NCBI RefSeq assembly: GCF_022406875.1
Contig: NZ_CP023018.1
Coordinates: forward strand, 903,575 to 967,574
Length of the DNA: 64,000 bases
Direction of reading: 5' to 3'
Source: Ectothiorhodosinus mongolicus
Lineage (GTDB): Bacteria > Pseudomonadota > Gammaproteobacteria > Ectothiorhodospirales > Ectothiorhodospiraceae
Positions 1-5,937 of this stretch are shown in pieces; position 1 is the stretch's first letter; each line of letters opens with the position of its first letter. The notes under the pieces were generated by a model. The model was given only the letters and a program-made list of their open reading frames with translations. It searched no databases and was not told the DNA's origin. Position numbers and translations under genes: made by a program.

Positions 1-588
1 TACAATCAAGCCAACTTCCTACTCAGCGCATCACGCCTTTCCGGACTGCCTGAGGACTCTGGATATGAGGTAGCTTTTGCCGGCCGCTCCAATGCAGGCA
101 AATCCAGCGCCATTAATACCTTGTGCCGCCGGCGCGGACTTGCCCGTGCCAGTAAGACACCGGGACGCACGCAATTGATCAATTTTTTTTCGCTAGACGA
201 GGAGCGACGCTTGGTCGACCTCCCGGGCTATGGCTACGCCAAGGTGCCTGAGGAAATCCGTCGCAAGTGGGGCAAACTCATGCGCGACTATTTGGGCAAG
301 CGTGAGTGCCTCAAAGGATTGGTGCTGATCATGGACATTCGCCACCCGCTCACCGAGGGTGACTGGCAGATGCTGCACTGGGCCCAAGAGCACGCACTCG
401 CCATTCACATACTCTTGACCAAGGCCGATAAGCTCAAACGCGGCCCGGCACTTACCACCGCCCATCAAGTGGCTGCTGCCCTCGGCGATGCCGATATCGA
501 AGCCACCGTACAACCCTTTTCCTCTCTCAAGGCCGAGGGCATCGAAGATCTGCACAGCATCTTAGACGCCTGGCTCGGCTGGACTTAA
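1..588 (+). CDS. engB: Ribosome biogenesis GTPase EngB (YihA/YsxC), 5'-truncated
   Basis: EngB is an essential small GTPase that assists late assembly of the 50S ribosomal subunit in the cytoplasm. The reading frame is open from the first base, so the N-terminus lies outside the window; 195 codons are present, near the family's usual 200-210. Visible motifs are the P-loop GRSNAGKSS at about residues 28-36, TPGRTQ (switch I), DLPGYGYAKVP (G3) and TKADK (G4). Its stop codon TAA sits inside a perfect 22-bp inverted repeat. In E. coli the gene is convergent with the small RNA gene spf; here too the region beyond the stop carries minus-strand small-RNA candidates pointing at it. Confidence 0.97.
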   Translation, partial: YNQANFLLSASRLSGLPEDSGYEVAFAGRSNAGKSSAINTLCRRRGLARASKTPGRTQLINFFSLDEERRLVDLPGYGYAKVPEEIRRKWGKLMRDYLGKRECLKGLVLIMDIRHPLTEGDWQMLHWAQEHALAIHILLTKADKLKRGPALTTAHQVAAALGDADIEATVQPFSSLKAEGIEDLHSILDAWLGWT

Positions 589-632
589 CAAATGGGGTAC
601 GACCCCAAATGGGGTCGTACCCCATTTGTTAA
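585..632. repeat. Perfect 22-bp inverted repeat, REP-like
   Basis: The arms at 585-606 and 611-632 are exact reverse complements separated by a 4-nt loop (aaat). The core is GGGGTCGTACCCC. The left arm includes the engB stop codon. No T-run follows on either strand, so it is not a classical terminator, although the hairpin could protect the engB mRNA 3' end. A decayed relative with the same GTCGTACCCCA core lies at 817-854. Short palindromes of the GGGGTC-N-GACCCC type are often REP elements mobilised by RAYT transposases; no such transposase is in this window. Confidence 0.85.
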
Positions 633-642
633 AGTTCTGGCG

Positions 643-685
643 AAAAAAAGCCCCGGGGCCATCGGGGGAAGGCCGTATCCGGGGC
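643..685 (-). terminator. Rho-independent terminator of small RNA A
   Basis: On the minus strand GCCCCGG (679-685) pairs with CCGGGGC (650-656), with a secondary GGCC/GGCC pairing inside the loop, followed by seven U (643-649). It points toward the engB 3' end. Confidence 0.8.
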
Positions 686-770
686 AGAGCTTGGCCCGAC
701 TTGAGGGGTAACGGGCCAACCCGCTCAGGGAGGTTAGCGGGGAGCGCCGGGCTACAGCGCTCGAGTACAT
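643..770 (-). ncRNA. Candidate small RNA A (inner copy, C-rich loops)
   Basis: Read on the minus strand this stretch folds into consecutive hairpins and ends in a rho-independent terminator. Stems are 757-761/743-747, 736-741/720-725 (loop AACCTCCCTG), 712-717/693-698 (loop TTACCCCTCAAGT), then the terminator stem 679-685/650-656 followed by seven U. It resembles candidate B in order and sequence, e.g. the shared 11-mer CCCGCTCAGGG at 720-730 and 920-930 on the plus strand. The 5' end is uncertain: I see no sigma-E-like promoter, and a weak CATAAT box near 814 would make the transcript about 170 nt. It may be a degenerate duplicate. Confidence 0.6.
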
Positions 771-816
771 TGGAACATGAAATGACTGAAAAGTGTAGTA
801 ATTTACTCAGGTATTA

Positions 817-854
817 TGGGGTTACTCCACAGAAAACAATGGAGTCGTACCCCA
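817..854. repeat. Imperfect inverted repeat related to 585-632
   Basis: TGGGGTTACTCCA (817-829) and TGGAGTCGTACCCCA (840-854) are reverse complements except for a 2-nt deletion in the left arm. The right arm keeps the GTCGTACCCCA core of the repeat at 585-632. The two repeats start 232 bp apart and the two small-RNA terminators start 216 bp apart, which fits tandem duplication of a repeat-plus-small-RNA unit. Confidence 0.65.
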
Positions 855-858
855 GTGT

Positions 859-887
859 AAAAAAAGCCCCGGCCAAAAGACCGGGGC
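859..887 (-). terminator. Rho-independent terminator of small RNA B
   Basis: On the minus strand GCCCCGG (881-887) pairs with CCGGGGC (866-872) across a short loop, followed by seven U (859-865). It is a canonical strong terminator. Confidence 0.9.
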
Positions 888-963
888 AATCTTGGGCTCG
901 ACTTGGGGAGTCAGAGCAACCCGCTCAGGGGGTAAGCGGGCAGCGCTCAGGGGAGAGCGCTTA
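859..963 (-). ncRNA. Candidate sigma-E-type small RNA B with three C-rich loops (spf/ersA position)
   Basis: The predicted transcript is about 105 nt on the minus strand, starting near 963. Hairpin 1 has a 7-bp stem AGCGCTC/GAGCGCT with loop UCCCCU. Hairpin 2 has stem CCCGCU/AGCGGG with loop UACCCCCUG. Hairpin 3 has stem GCUC(U)GACU/AGUCGAGC with loop CCCCA. A strong terminator follows. The first bases GGGUAAGCG can alternatively pair with CGCUUACCC, giving a second fold. The RNA is convergent to engB, the locus of Spot 42 in E. coli and ErsA in Pseudomonas; homology to either is inferred from position, promoter type and architecture, not from alignment. The segment CUCCCCAAG is complementary to the porin Shine-Dalgarno region at 1227-1235. 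Confidence 0.72.
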
Positions 964-968
964 CCCGT

Positions 969-995
969 TATGACTCTAGTGCAAAAACAAAGTTC
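969..995 (-). promoter_or_regulatory. Sigma-E/AlgU-like promoter of small RNA B
   Basis: On the minus strand GAACTT (990-995) lies 16 nt upstream of TCATA (969-973). This matches the extracytoplasmic sigma factor pattern GAACTT-N16/17-TCtgA of RpoE/AlgU. The predicted start, near 962-964, lies just before hairpin 1. Confidence 0.7.
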
Positions 996-1194
996 CCTCA
1001 AAAATCACATTGTGGTGTAGGCCACACTATGCCCATAAGTCGTATTCGCGAAGTGCTCCAAGCTTTCCTGCTTGTGGGCCATCGACTTAAAACTGCAACG
1101 CGCATGCCCAAGAACTTAAACAGGATGTTCATAGGCCTTTCAAGAAACTTCCATCGGCATTAAACATTCGCGCGTCAAGCTGCGCCCTGGGTTG

Positions 1195-1211
1195 CAGGAC
1201 ATGTCGTCCTG
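1195..1211. repeat. Small inverted repeat in the porin leader
   Basis: CAGGAC (1195-1200) and GTCCTG (1206-1211) form a perfect 6-bp stem with a 5-nt loop, 33 bp before the porin start codon. It may be a leader hairpin or an operator. The rest of 996-1194 shows no feature I can support; the porin promoter could not be placed with confidence. Confidence 0.4.
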
Positions 1212-1244
1212 TTGATTTCACTTGACCTTGGGGAGCACCCTGTA

Positions 1245-2294
1245 ATGAAACGTAAACTACTGCTTGCAGCAATGATCTCTGCGGGTATGGCCATGCCGGC
1301 CATGGCCGACACCACACTTTATGGCCGCGCCAATCTGTCGGTTGATTACTTGGACGACGGCAAAGACTATTCGGAAGTCAACGTCTCGAGTAACTCCAGC
1401 CGCTTGGGCTTCAAAGGCGAGCGCGACTTTGGTGTCGTTACCGGCATTTTCCAGATCGAAGGCGAAATTTTATTTGACACGGGCAGTGACAACACGGACA
1501 TCTCTAGCCGCGATACTTTTGCAGGCATTAAAGGTGACTGGGGCATGCTGCGTATTGGCAAGTTCGACACGCCCTTCAAGAGGGCTCGCGGTCCTGCCAA
1601 TTTCTTTGGTGACATCGTTGGTGACATGCGCAACTTAGCTCGGACCACCGACTTTGGCCGCTTCGATGAGCGCTTTAAGAACAGCATTCATTATCGCAGC
1701 CCCTCGATGAGCGGTTTGGTGCTTGATTTGCAGTACTCCCCAGAAACCAGTGACGCCGATACTAGTGATGGAAACAAGCGTTCGGCCGTCAGCACGTCTC
1801 TAAGCTATAGCAGCGGCCCCTTCCGCGCAGCCCTGGCTTTCGAGCAGCAGGGTATCACCGCTACTAGTATGGATGACTTCACAGCTGATGCCATCCGTCT
1901 TGCTGCCTCCTATCGAGTTAGTAGCGATCTCACTTTGGGTGGCTTCTATCAGCAATCAGAGCGCACTCGTGACGTCACTACCGCCACCAAAGGTGATAAG
2001 GCCGATGTCTATGGTTTTGGTGGTCAATACCGCTTGAGCCCAGCGTGGTTCTTGAATGCACACTACTTCACGCTGAAAGCCGACAACTTAAACGATAAAG
2101 ATGCGGATCTTTATGCGGTTGGCGTTGAGTATCGCGTCGACCGCAATCTGCGCTTCTACGGTGTTTACGCTGCCACCAGCAATGACGGCGGCTCGAGCCT
2201 GACTTCATGGTCTGCTGCCCGCAGCGCCACACCCTCCGGCGCTGCTGGTCAGACTGCAAGTGCTCTATCAGCTGGAATGCGTTTGGACTTCTAA
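1245..2294 (+). CDS. Gram-negative general porin (OmpC/Porin_4 type)
   Basis: The product is an outer-membrane trimeric porin for small hydrophilic solutes. The 349-residue precursor begins with a signal peptide MKRKLLLAAMISAGMAM... cleaved after PAMA, followed by DTTLYGRANLSVDY, the typical first beta-strand. It has alternating amphipathic strands and ends in the terminal phenylalanine (RLDF) needed by the BAM machinery. I chose the ATG at 1245 because GGGGAG lies 9 nt upstream and a signal peptide follows; an upstream TTG would add 11 residues before it. The Shine-Dalgarno context CTTGGGGAG is the exact complement of a loop in small RNA B. No Pho box is visible, so a phosphate role is not indicated. 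Substrate preference is unknown. Confidence 0.93.
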   Translation: MKRKLLLAAMISAGMAMPAMADTTLYGRANLSVDYLDDGKDYSEVNVSSNSSRLGFKGERDFGVVTGIFQIEGEILFDTGSDNTDISSRDTFAGIKGDWGMLRIGKFDTPFKRARGPANFFGDIVGDMRNLARTTDFGRFDERFKNSIHYRSPSMSGLVLDLQYSPETSDADTSDGNKRSAVSTSLSYSSGPFRAALAFEQQGITATSMDDFTADAIRLAASYRVSSDLTLGGFYQQSERTRDVTTATKGDKADVYGFGGQYRLSPAWFLNAHYFTLKADNLNDKDADLYAVGVEYRVDRNLRFYGVYAATSNDGGSSLTSWSAARSATPSGAAGQTASALSAGMRLDF

Positions 2295-2356
2295 GGACTT
2301 GCTCCCCGGGCAGGGATGCCCATGTCCTCCTCTGCGCCGCTCACTCGGCGAGCTTC

Positions 2357-2382
2357 GGCCCGACACTGTCGGGCCTTTTTTT
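2357..2382 (+). terminator. Rho-independent terminator after the porin
   Basis: GGCCCGAC (2357-2364) and GTCGGGCC (2368-2375) form an 8-bp stem with a 3-nt loop, followed by seven T. It ends the porin transcript before the convergent metallophosphoesterase gene. Confidence 0.92.
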
Positions 2383-2409
2383 CATCGGCTCATCACATTG
2401 AGCATTCTC

Positions 2410-3201
2410 TCAAGCAGCCTGTTCAAAAACGGGCGTCAACACTTTCTTGGGTGCCTCAAGACGCACGCTTGGCCAATGCAGCAACTCCAGATTGCCATCC
2501 ATATCCTCGGTAATGGCGGTGCAGTGCTCCACCCAGTCGCCGCAATTGGCATAGAGTAAATGTTCGTGCTGGCTGAGCGCCGCCTTGTGGATGTGGCCGC
2601 AAACAAAACCGTCATAGTCCTCCGCTAAAGCCCTGCCCACTGCCGCCTGCTCAAACCGAGCCACATACTCGCGGGCCATGCCCACGCGTCCTTTGATGTG
2701 TGCGGACAATGACCAGTAGGGATAACCCAACTTAGCACGCACGGCATTTAATGGCCGATTCAGGCGCAACAATATCTTGTAAGCGCTGTCACCCAATAAT
2801 CTCGCCAAGCGATTGTGGGTGACCATGCCGTCGAACTCATCGCCATGGCTGACCAACAGGCGCCGCCCACTGAGCGTGGTGTGTTCGGCTCTCTGTTGAA
2901 TATGTATGCCGTGGAACACGCTGCCGATCAGATCACGCACGGCTTCGTCGTGATTGCCCGGAATATAGATGACCCGAGTTCCCTTGCGCGCTTTGTGCAA
3001 GATCGTCTGGATGACGGCGCTGTGCTCACCTTTCCAATGCACGCTGCGACGCATCGACCATAAATCAAAAATATCCCCCACGAGGTAGAGATAGTCGGAC
3101 TCGGTGTGGCGCAAAAACTCGAGAAGGTAATCTGCTCGACAGGCAGCAGAGCCCAGGTGGAAGTCGGAAATAAAGATACTGCGGCGGTCTAGGGTTTGCA
3201 T
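2410..3201 (-). CDS. plcP: PlcP-like metallophosphoesterase (LpxH-related, COG2908 type)
   Basis: This 263-residue cytoplasmic calcineurin-like phosphoesterase has all metal-binding motifs: DFHLG (about 13-17), GDIFD (43-47), GNHDE (83-87), HGDEFD (119-124) and GHIH (203-206). Databases often call such proteins UDP-2,3-diacylglucosamine hydrolase. However, the DFHLGS start, the YWSLSAHIK segment and the tail CGDWVEHCTA resemble PlcP, the phospholipase C-type enzyme that releases the headgroup phosphate of phospholipids during phosphorus starvation. It is divergent from a GT4 glycosyltransferase and near the pho/pst genes, which supports PlcP over LpxH. ATG 3201 is preferred to an adjacent GTG because GAGGG is spaced 7 nt away. 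PlcP is an inference; LpxH remains the alternative. Confidence 0.72.
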   Translation of the reverse strand: MQTLDRRSIFISDFHLGSAACRADYLLEFLRHTESDYLYLVGDIFDLWSMRRSVHWKGEHSAVIQTILHKARKGTRVIYIPGNHDEAVRDLIGSVFHGIHIQQRAEHTTLSGRRLLVSHGDEFDGMVTHNRLARLLGDSAYKILLRLNRPLNAVRAKLGYPYWSLSAHIKGRVGMAREYVARFEQAAVGRALAEDYDGFVCGHIHKAALSQHEHLLYANCGDWVEHCTAITEDMDGNLELLHWPSVRLEAPKKVLTPVFEQAA

Positions 3202-3232
3202 CACACAACCCTCATCTGATGGGCTTGTCGCT

Positions 3233-4381
3233 ATGGTGACTGAGACCTACCCCCCGGAGATCAACGGGGTCGCCAAGACTTTGCAGCAGATGGTGGTCGG
3301 CATGCTCGATCGCGGTCATGCAGTGCAGCTGATTCGCCCCGGTCAGGGCGCCGATGACCACGGTAACCGAACGCATGCCTTTGACGCCGAAGAAATCATT
3401 GTTCCCGGCGCGCCGCTACCGGGCTACAACGGCCTGCGCTTCGGGCTTTGGTGCAAGCGCCGCCTGCTTCGCCATTGGTCGGCGATTAGGCCGAACATTA
3501 TTTATGTAGCGACCGAGGGACTCCTCGGCCATTCCGCTATGGCTGCCGCCCGCGACTTGGATATTCCGGTGATCACCGGGTTTCATACGCAGTTTGATCA
3601 CTACAGCCGACATTACCACCTAGGGCTTTTAGAGCCGGCGATACGCCGCGTGCTGCGACGCTTTCACAATCGCGCGGAATGCACACTCGTGCCAACGCAA
3701 GACCTGCGCAAGAAACTTGAGCATCAGGGCTTTGGCAAGTGCCGAGTGATGTCCCGCGGTGTGGACATCCGCTTGTTTAGCCCGGAGCGTCGCGACCCTG
3801 CTTTGCGCGCCGAGTGGGGCCTCGGTGATCAAGACATCGCTTTGATTCATGTGGGTCGGCTTGCGCCTGAGAAAAATCTCCCGCTGGTGATCAAAGCGTT
3901 TGAAGCTTTCCGTCAGAAATTACCCAATACACGCTGCGTTTTGGTGGGCGATGGTCCGGACCGGGAAAAGCTGCAGCGCGAATATCCTGATGTGGTGTTC
4001 GCCGGCATGCGCACCGGCGAGGATCTGGCTAGGCATTACGCCAGCGGCGATTTATTCCTGTTTCCCTCGGTCACCGACACTTTTGGGAATGTGGTGTTAG
4101 AGGCGATGGCCTCCAGCTTGCCCGTGCTTGCCTTCGACTATGCCGCGCCCAGAGAGCATATTCGCTCGGGAATCAGCGGGTTTTTAGCACCCTATGGTGA
4201 TGCGGCGGCATTTTGCCGAGCCGCGGCCAATCTGGCTGCGCGGGCAGAAATGATCCCCGCTATGGGACGATCGGCCCGCGGCATTGCCGAGGGCTTGGAT
4301 TGGTCAAATGAGTACGACCGACTTGAAGCCCTGTTTCTCTCTTACGTGAGACGTCCTCTGGGTCGCGAGGTAGCCGCATGA
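3233..4381 (+). CDS. GT4 glycosyltransferase, probable Agt-like glycolipid synthase
   Basis: A 382-residue GT-B fold transferase. The N-terminal acceptor domain opens with VTETYPPEINGVAKTL. The C-terminal donor domain has HVGRLAPEKNL, GDGPDREKL and the FPSVTDTFGNVVLEAMA nucleotide-sugar motif with its E-x7-E-like region. Paired with a PlcP-like enzyme, the likely role is transfer of a sugar from a nucleotide-sugar to diacylglycerol, making phosphorus-free glycolipids at the inner membrane (Agt role). The start ATG has no clear Shine-Dalgarno, and only 31 bp separate it from the divergent phosphoesterase start, so the N-terminus is very short before the first motif. It overlaps the next gene by 4 nt (ATGA), indicating translational coupling. 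The sugar and acceptor cannot be read from the sequence. Confidence 0.8.
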   Translation: MVTETYPPEINGVAKTLQQMVVGMLDRGHAVQLIRPGQGADDHGNRTHAFDAEEIIVPGAPLPGYNGLRFGLWCKRRLLRHWSAIRPNIIYVATEGLLGHSAMAAARDLDIPVITGFHTQFDHYSRHYHLGLLEPAIRRVLRRFHNRAECTLVPTQDLRKKLEHQGFGKCRVMSRGVDIRLFSPERRDPALRAEWGLGDQDIALIHVGRLAPEKNLPLVIKAFEAFRQKLPNTRCVLVGDGPDREKLQREYPDVVFAGMRTGEDLARHYASGDLFLFPSVTDTFGNVVLEAMASSLPVLAFDYAAPREHIRSGISGFLAPYGDAAAFCRAAANLAARAEMIPAMGRSARGIAEGLDWSNEYDRLEALFLSYVRRPLGREVAA

Positions 4382-4902
4382 GCTTGATGCAGCGATTGGA
4401 TGCCGCGGAGTTAGGCCTGTGTCTGAGATTTAATCGGGCCTCGCAGCGATGGTTGATCGCACACTCTTTCGCTTTGATCAGCCGCTTGGGTAATGGGCTT
4501 TTTTGGTATGTCTTGATGCTGGCTATACCGTTGGTGTTTGGCTGGCAGGCCAGTTTGGTCAGTTTGCACATGGGCTTAGTGGGTTTGCTGTGTTTGCCGG
4601 TGTACCGCATTCTAAAAGCGGGCACCTCGCGCACGCGCCCTTGTCACGCACACGGCGGCATCATCCAATCGGTACCCCCATTGGATCAGTTCAGTTTTCC
4701 CTCGGGCCACACCATGCATGCCGTGGCCTTCACGATTATCCTGCTGGCTTATCTGCCGGCCTGGGGTTTCTGGGTTCTGCCGTTCACTCTGCTGGTGGCC
4801 CTGTCTCGATTAATATTGGGCCTGCATTACCCCAGCGATGTGCTGGCTGGCGCCGCCATTGGTGCGGGCATTGCACTGGTCAGTCTGTGGGTCATTCTGT
4901 AG
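4378..4902 (+). CDS. PAP2-family membrane phosphatase
   Basis: A 174-residue integral-membrane protein of the type 2 phosphatidic acid phosphatase family. The three active-site motifs are present: K-x6-RP (KAGTSRTRP, about 82-90), PSGHT (about 109-113) and SR-x5-H-x3-D ([12 protein letters not shown], about 142-153), between about five hydrophobic helices. It starts inside the glycosyltransferase stop codon, so the two are co-translated. A phosphatidate phosphatase would supply diacylglycerol for the neighbouring glycosyltransferase, fitting lipid remodelling, but undecaprenyl pyrophosphate or PGP phosphatase activity is equally possible for this family. Confidence 0.88.
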   Translation: MSLMQRLDAAELGLCLRFNRASQRWLIAHSFALISRLGNGLFWYVLMLAIPLVFGWQASLVSLHMGLVGLLCLPVYRILKAGTSRTRPCHAHGGIIQSVPPLDQFSFPSGHTMHAVAFTIILLAYLPAWGFWVLPFTLLVALSRLILGLHYPSDVLAGAAIGAGIALVSLWVIL

Positions 4903-4915
4903 AGTCGCTGGAATC

Positions 4916-5920
4916 ATGACGAAGATACGAGTCGGTATTAATGGGTTCGGCCGCATGGGCCGCCTGCTGCTGCGCGCTGGCTGGGATAGCCCATCGGTGC
5001 AATTCGTGCGCATCAATGAGATCGCCATGAATCCCTATGGCGCGGCGCATCTACTGCAGTTCGATACCGTACATGGTCAGTGGCCGCTTGAGTGCATTGG
5101 CAGCAGCCAAAGACTTTACGTGAATGGTCATGGTCTGGAATACAGTCAGCATACCCAGCCAGCCGGTGCGACTTGGAGCGATTGCGATATCGTGATTGAA
5201 GCTACAGGCATCCACCATAAACGCCCGGGACTGTTGAATACTTATTTTGGGCAGGGCGTGAAAAAAGTCCTGGTAGCCGCGCCAACCGAGGGTGCGCTGA
5301 ATTTGGTTTATGGTGTGAACCATAATACCTACGACGCTGCTCAGCATCGCTTGGTCACTGCTGCCTCCTGCACCACCAATTGCCTAGCACCGCTGGTGCA
5401 GGTGATGCATGAACGCATCGGCATCCGCCATGGCACCATGACCACCCTGCATGCACTAACCAATACCCAAGAGGTATTGGATCATGGGCATAAAGATTTG
5501 CGCCGCGCTCGCGCCTCAGGCGAATCCTTGATCCCCACGACCACAGGCTCGGCCAAAGCCATCACGCAAATCTTCCCGGAGCTCAAAGGGCGCTTGAATG
5601 GCCTGGCCGTGCGCGTACCACTACTGGGTGCTTCATTGACCGATTTTGTGTTTGAAGCGCAAAAGCCGGTGACGGTTGAAGAGGTCAATACCGCCTTTCG
5701 CGAAGCCGCCCAAGGCCGATTAGAGGGGATTTTGGGTTACGAGGAACGCCCCTTAGTGTCGATTGACTATCGCCACGACCCCCGCTCGAGCATTGTCGAT
5801 GCATTATCCACCATGGTTATTAATGATACTCAGGTCAAAGTGCTGGCTTGGTATGACAACGAGTGGGGCTATGTAAACCGAATGTTGGACATTCTGCATC
5901 TGCTCGCACGTGAGCTTTGA
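4916..5920 (+). CDS. ArsJ-associated glyceraldehyde-3-phosphate dehydrogenase
   Basis: A type I GAPDH of 334 residues. It has the NAD-binding loop INGFGRMGR at residues 8-16, the catalytic cysteine in SCTTNC (about residue 152), and the C-terminal WYDNEWGY motif. The start is the ATG 13 bp after the PAP2 stop. The next gene is ArsJ and overlaps or nearly abuts it. In this established pairing the enzyme uses arsenate in place of phosphate to make 1-arseno-3-phosphoglycerate, which ArsJ exports before it hydrolyses, giving net arsenate resistance. A glycolytic role cannot be excluded, but the linkage argues for the arsenate-specific paralogue. Confidence 0.92.
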   Translation: MTKIRVGINGFGRMGRLLLRAGWDSPSVQFVRINEIAMNPYGAAHLLQFDTVHGQWPLECIGSSQRLYVNGHGLEYSQHTQPAGATWSDCDIVIEATGIHHKRPGLLNTYFGQGVKKVLVAAPTEGALNLVYGVNHNTYDAAQHRLVTAASCTTNCLAPLVQVMHERIGIRHGTMTTLHALTNTQEVLDHGHKDLRRARASGESLIPTTTGSAKAITQIFPELKGRLNGLAVRVPLLGASLTDFVFEAQKPVTVEEVNTAFREAAQGRLEGILGYEERPLVSIDYRHDPRSSIVDALSTMVINDTQVKVLAWYDNEWGYVNRMLDILHLLAREL

Positions 5921-5937
5921 GCGCCTATACTGGTCTG

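Noticed and set aside
626-973. 115-codon plus-strand open frame after engB
   Set aside because: It runs antisense through both small-RNA candidates and their terminators, has low-complexity Arg/Pro/Gly composition, no family resemblance and no ribosome-binding site.
1102-1140. Second sigma-E promoter driving the porin (GAACTT at 1111-1116 on the plus strand)
   Set aside because: The only -10-like TCATA lies 11 nt downstream, too close for the 16-17 nt spacing.
2410-3201. Straight LpxH annotation
   Set aside because: The metal motifs fit both, but the WSLSAHIK and GDWVEHCTA segments, length and pairing with a glycosyltransferase near pho genes fit PlcP better; LpxH is kept only as an alternative.
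3202-3232. Pho box for the plcP/glycosyltransferase pair
   Set aside because: A CTTGTCGC half-site is present but the segment 11 nt before it does not match; no second half-site.
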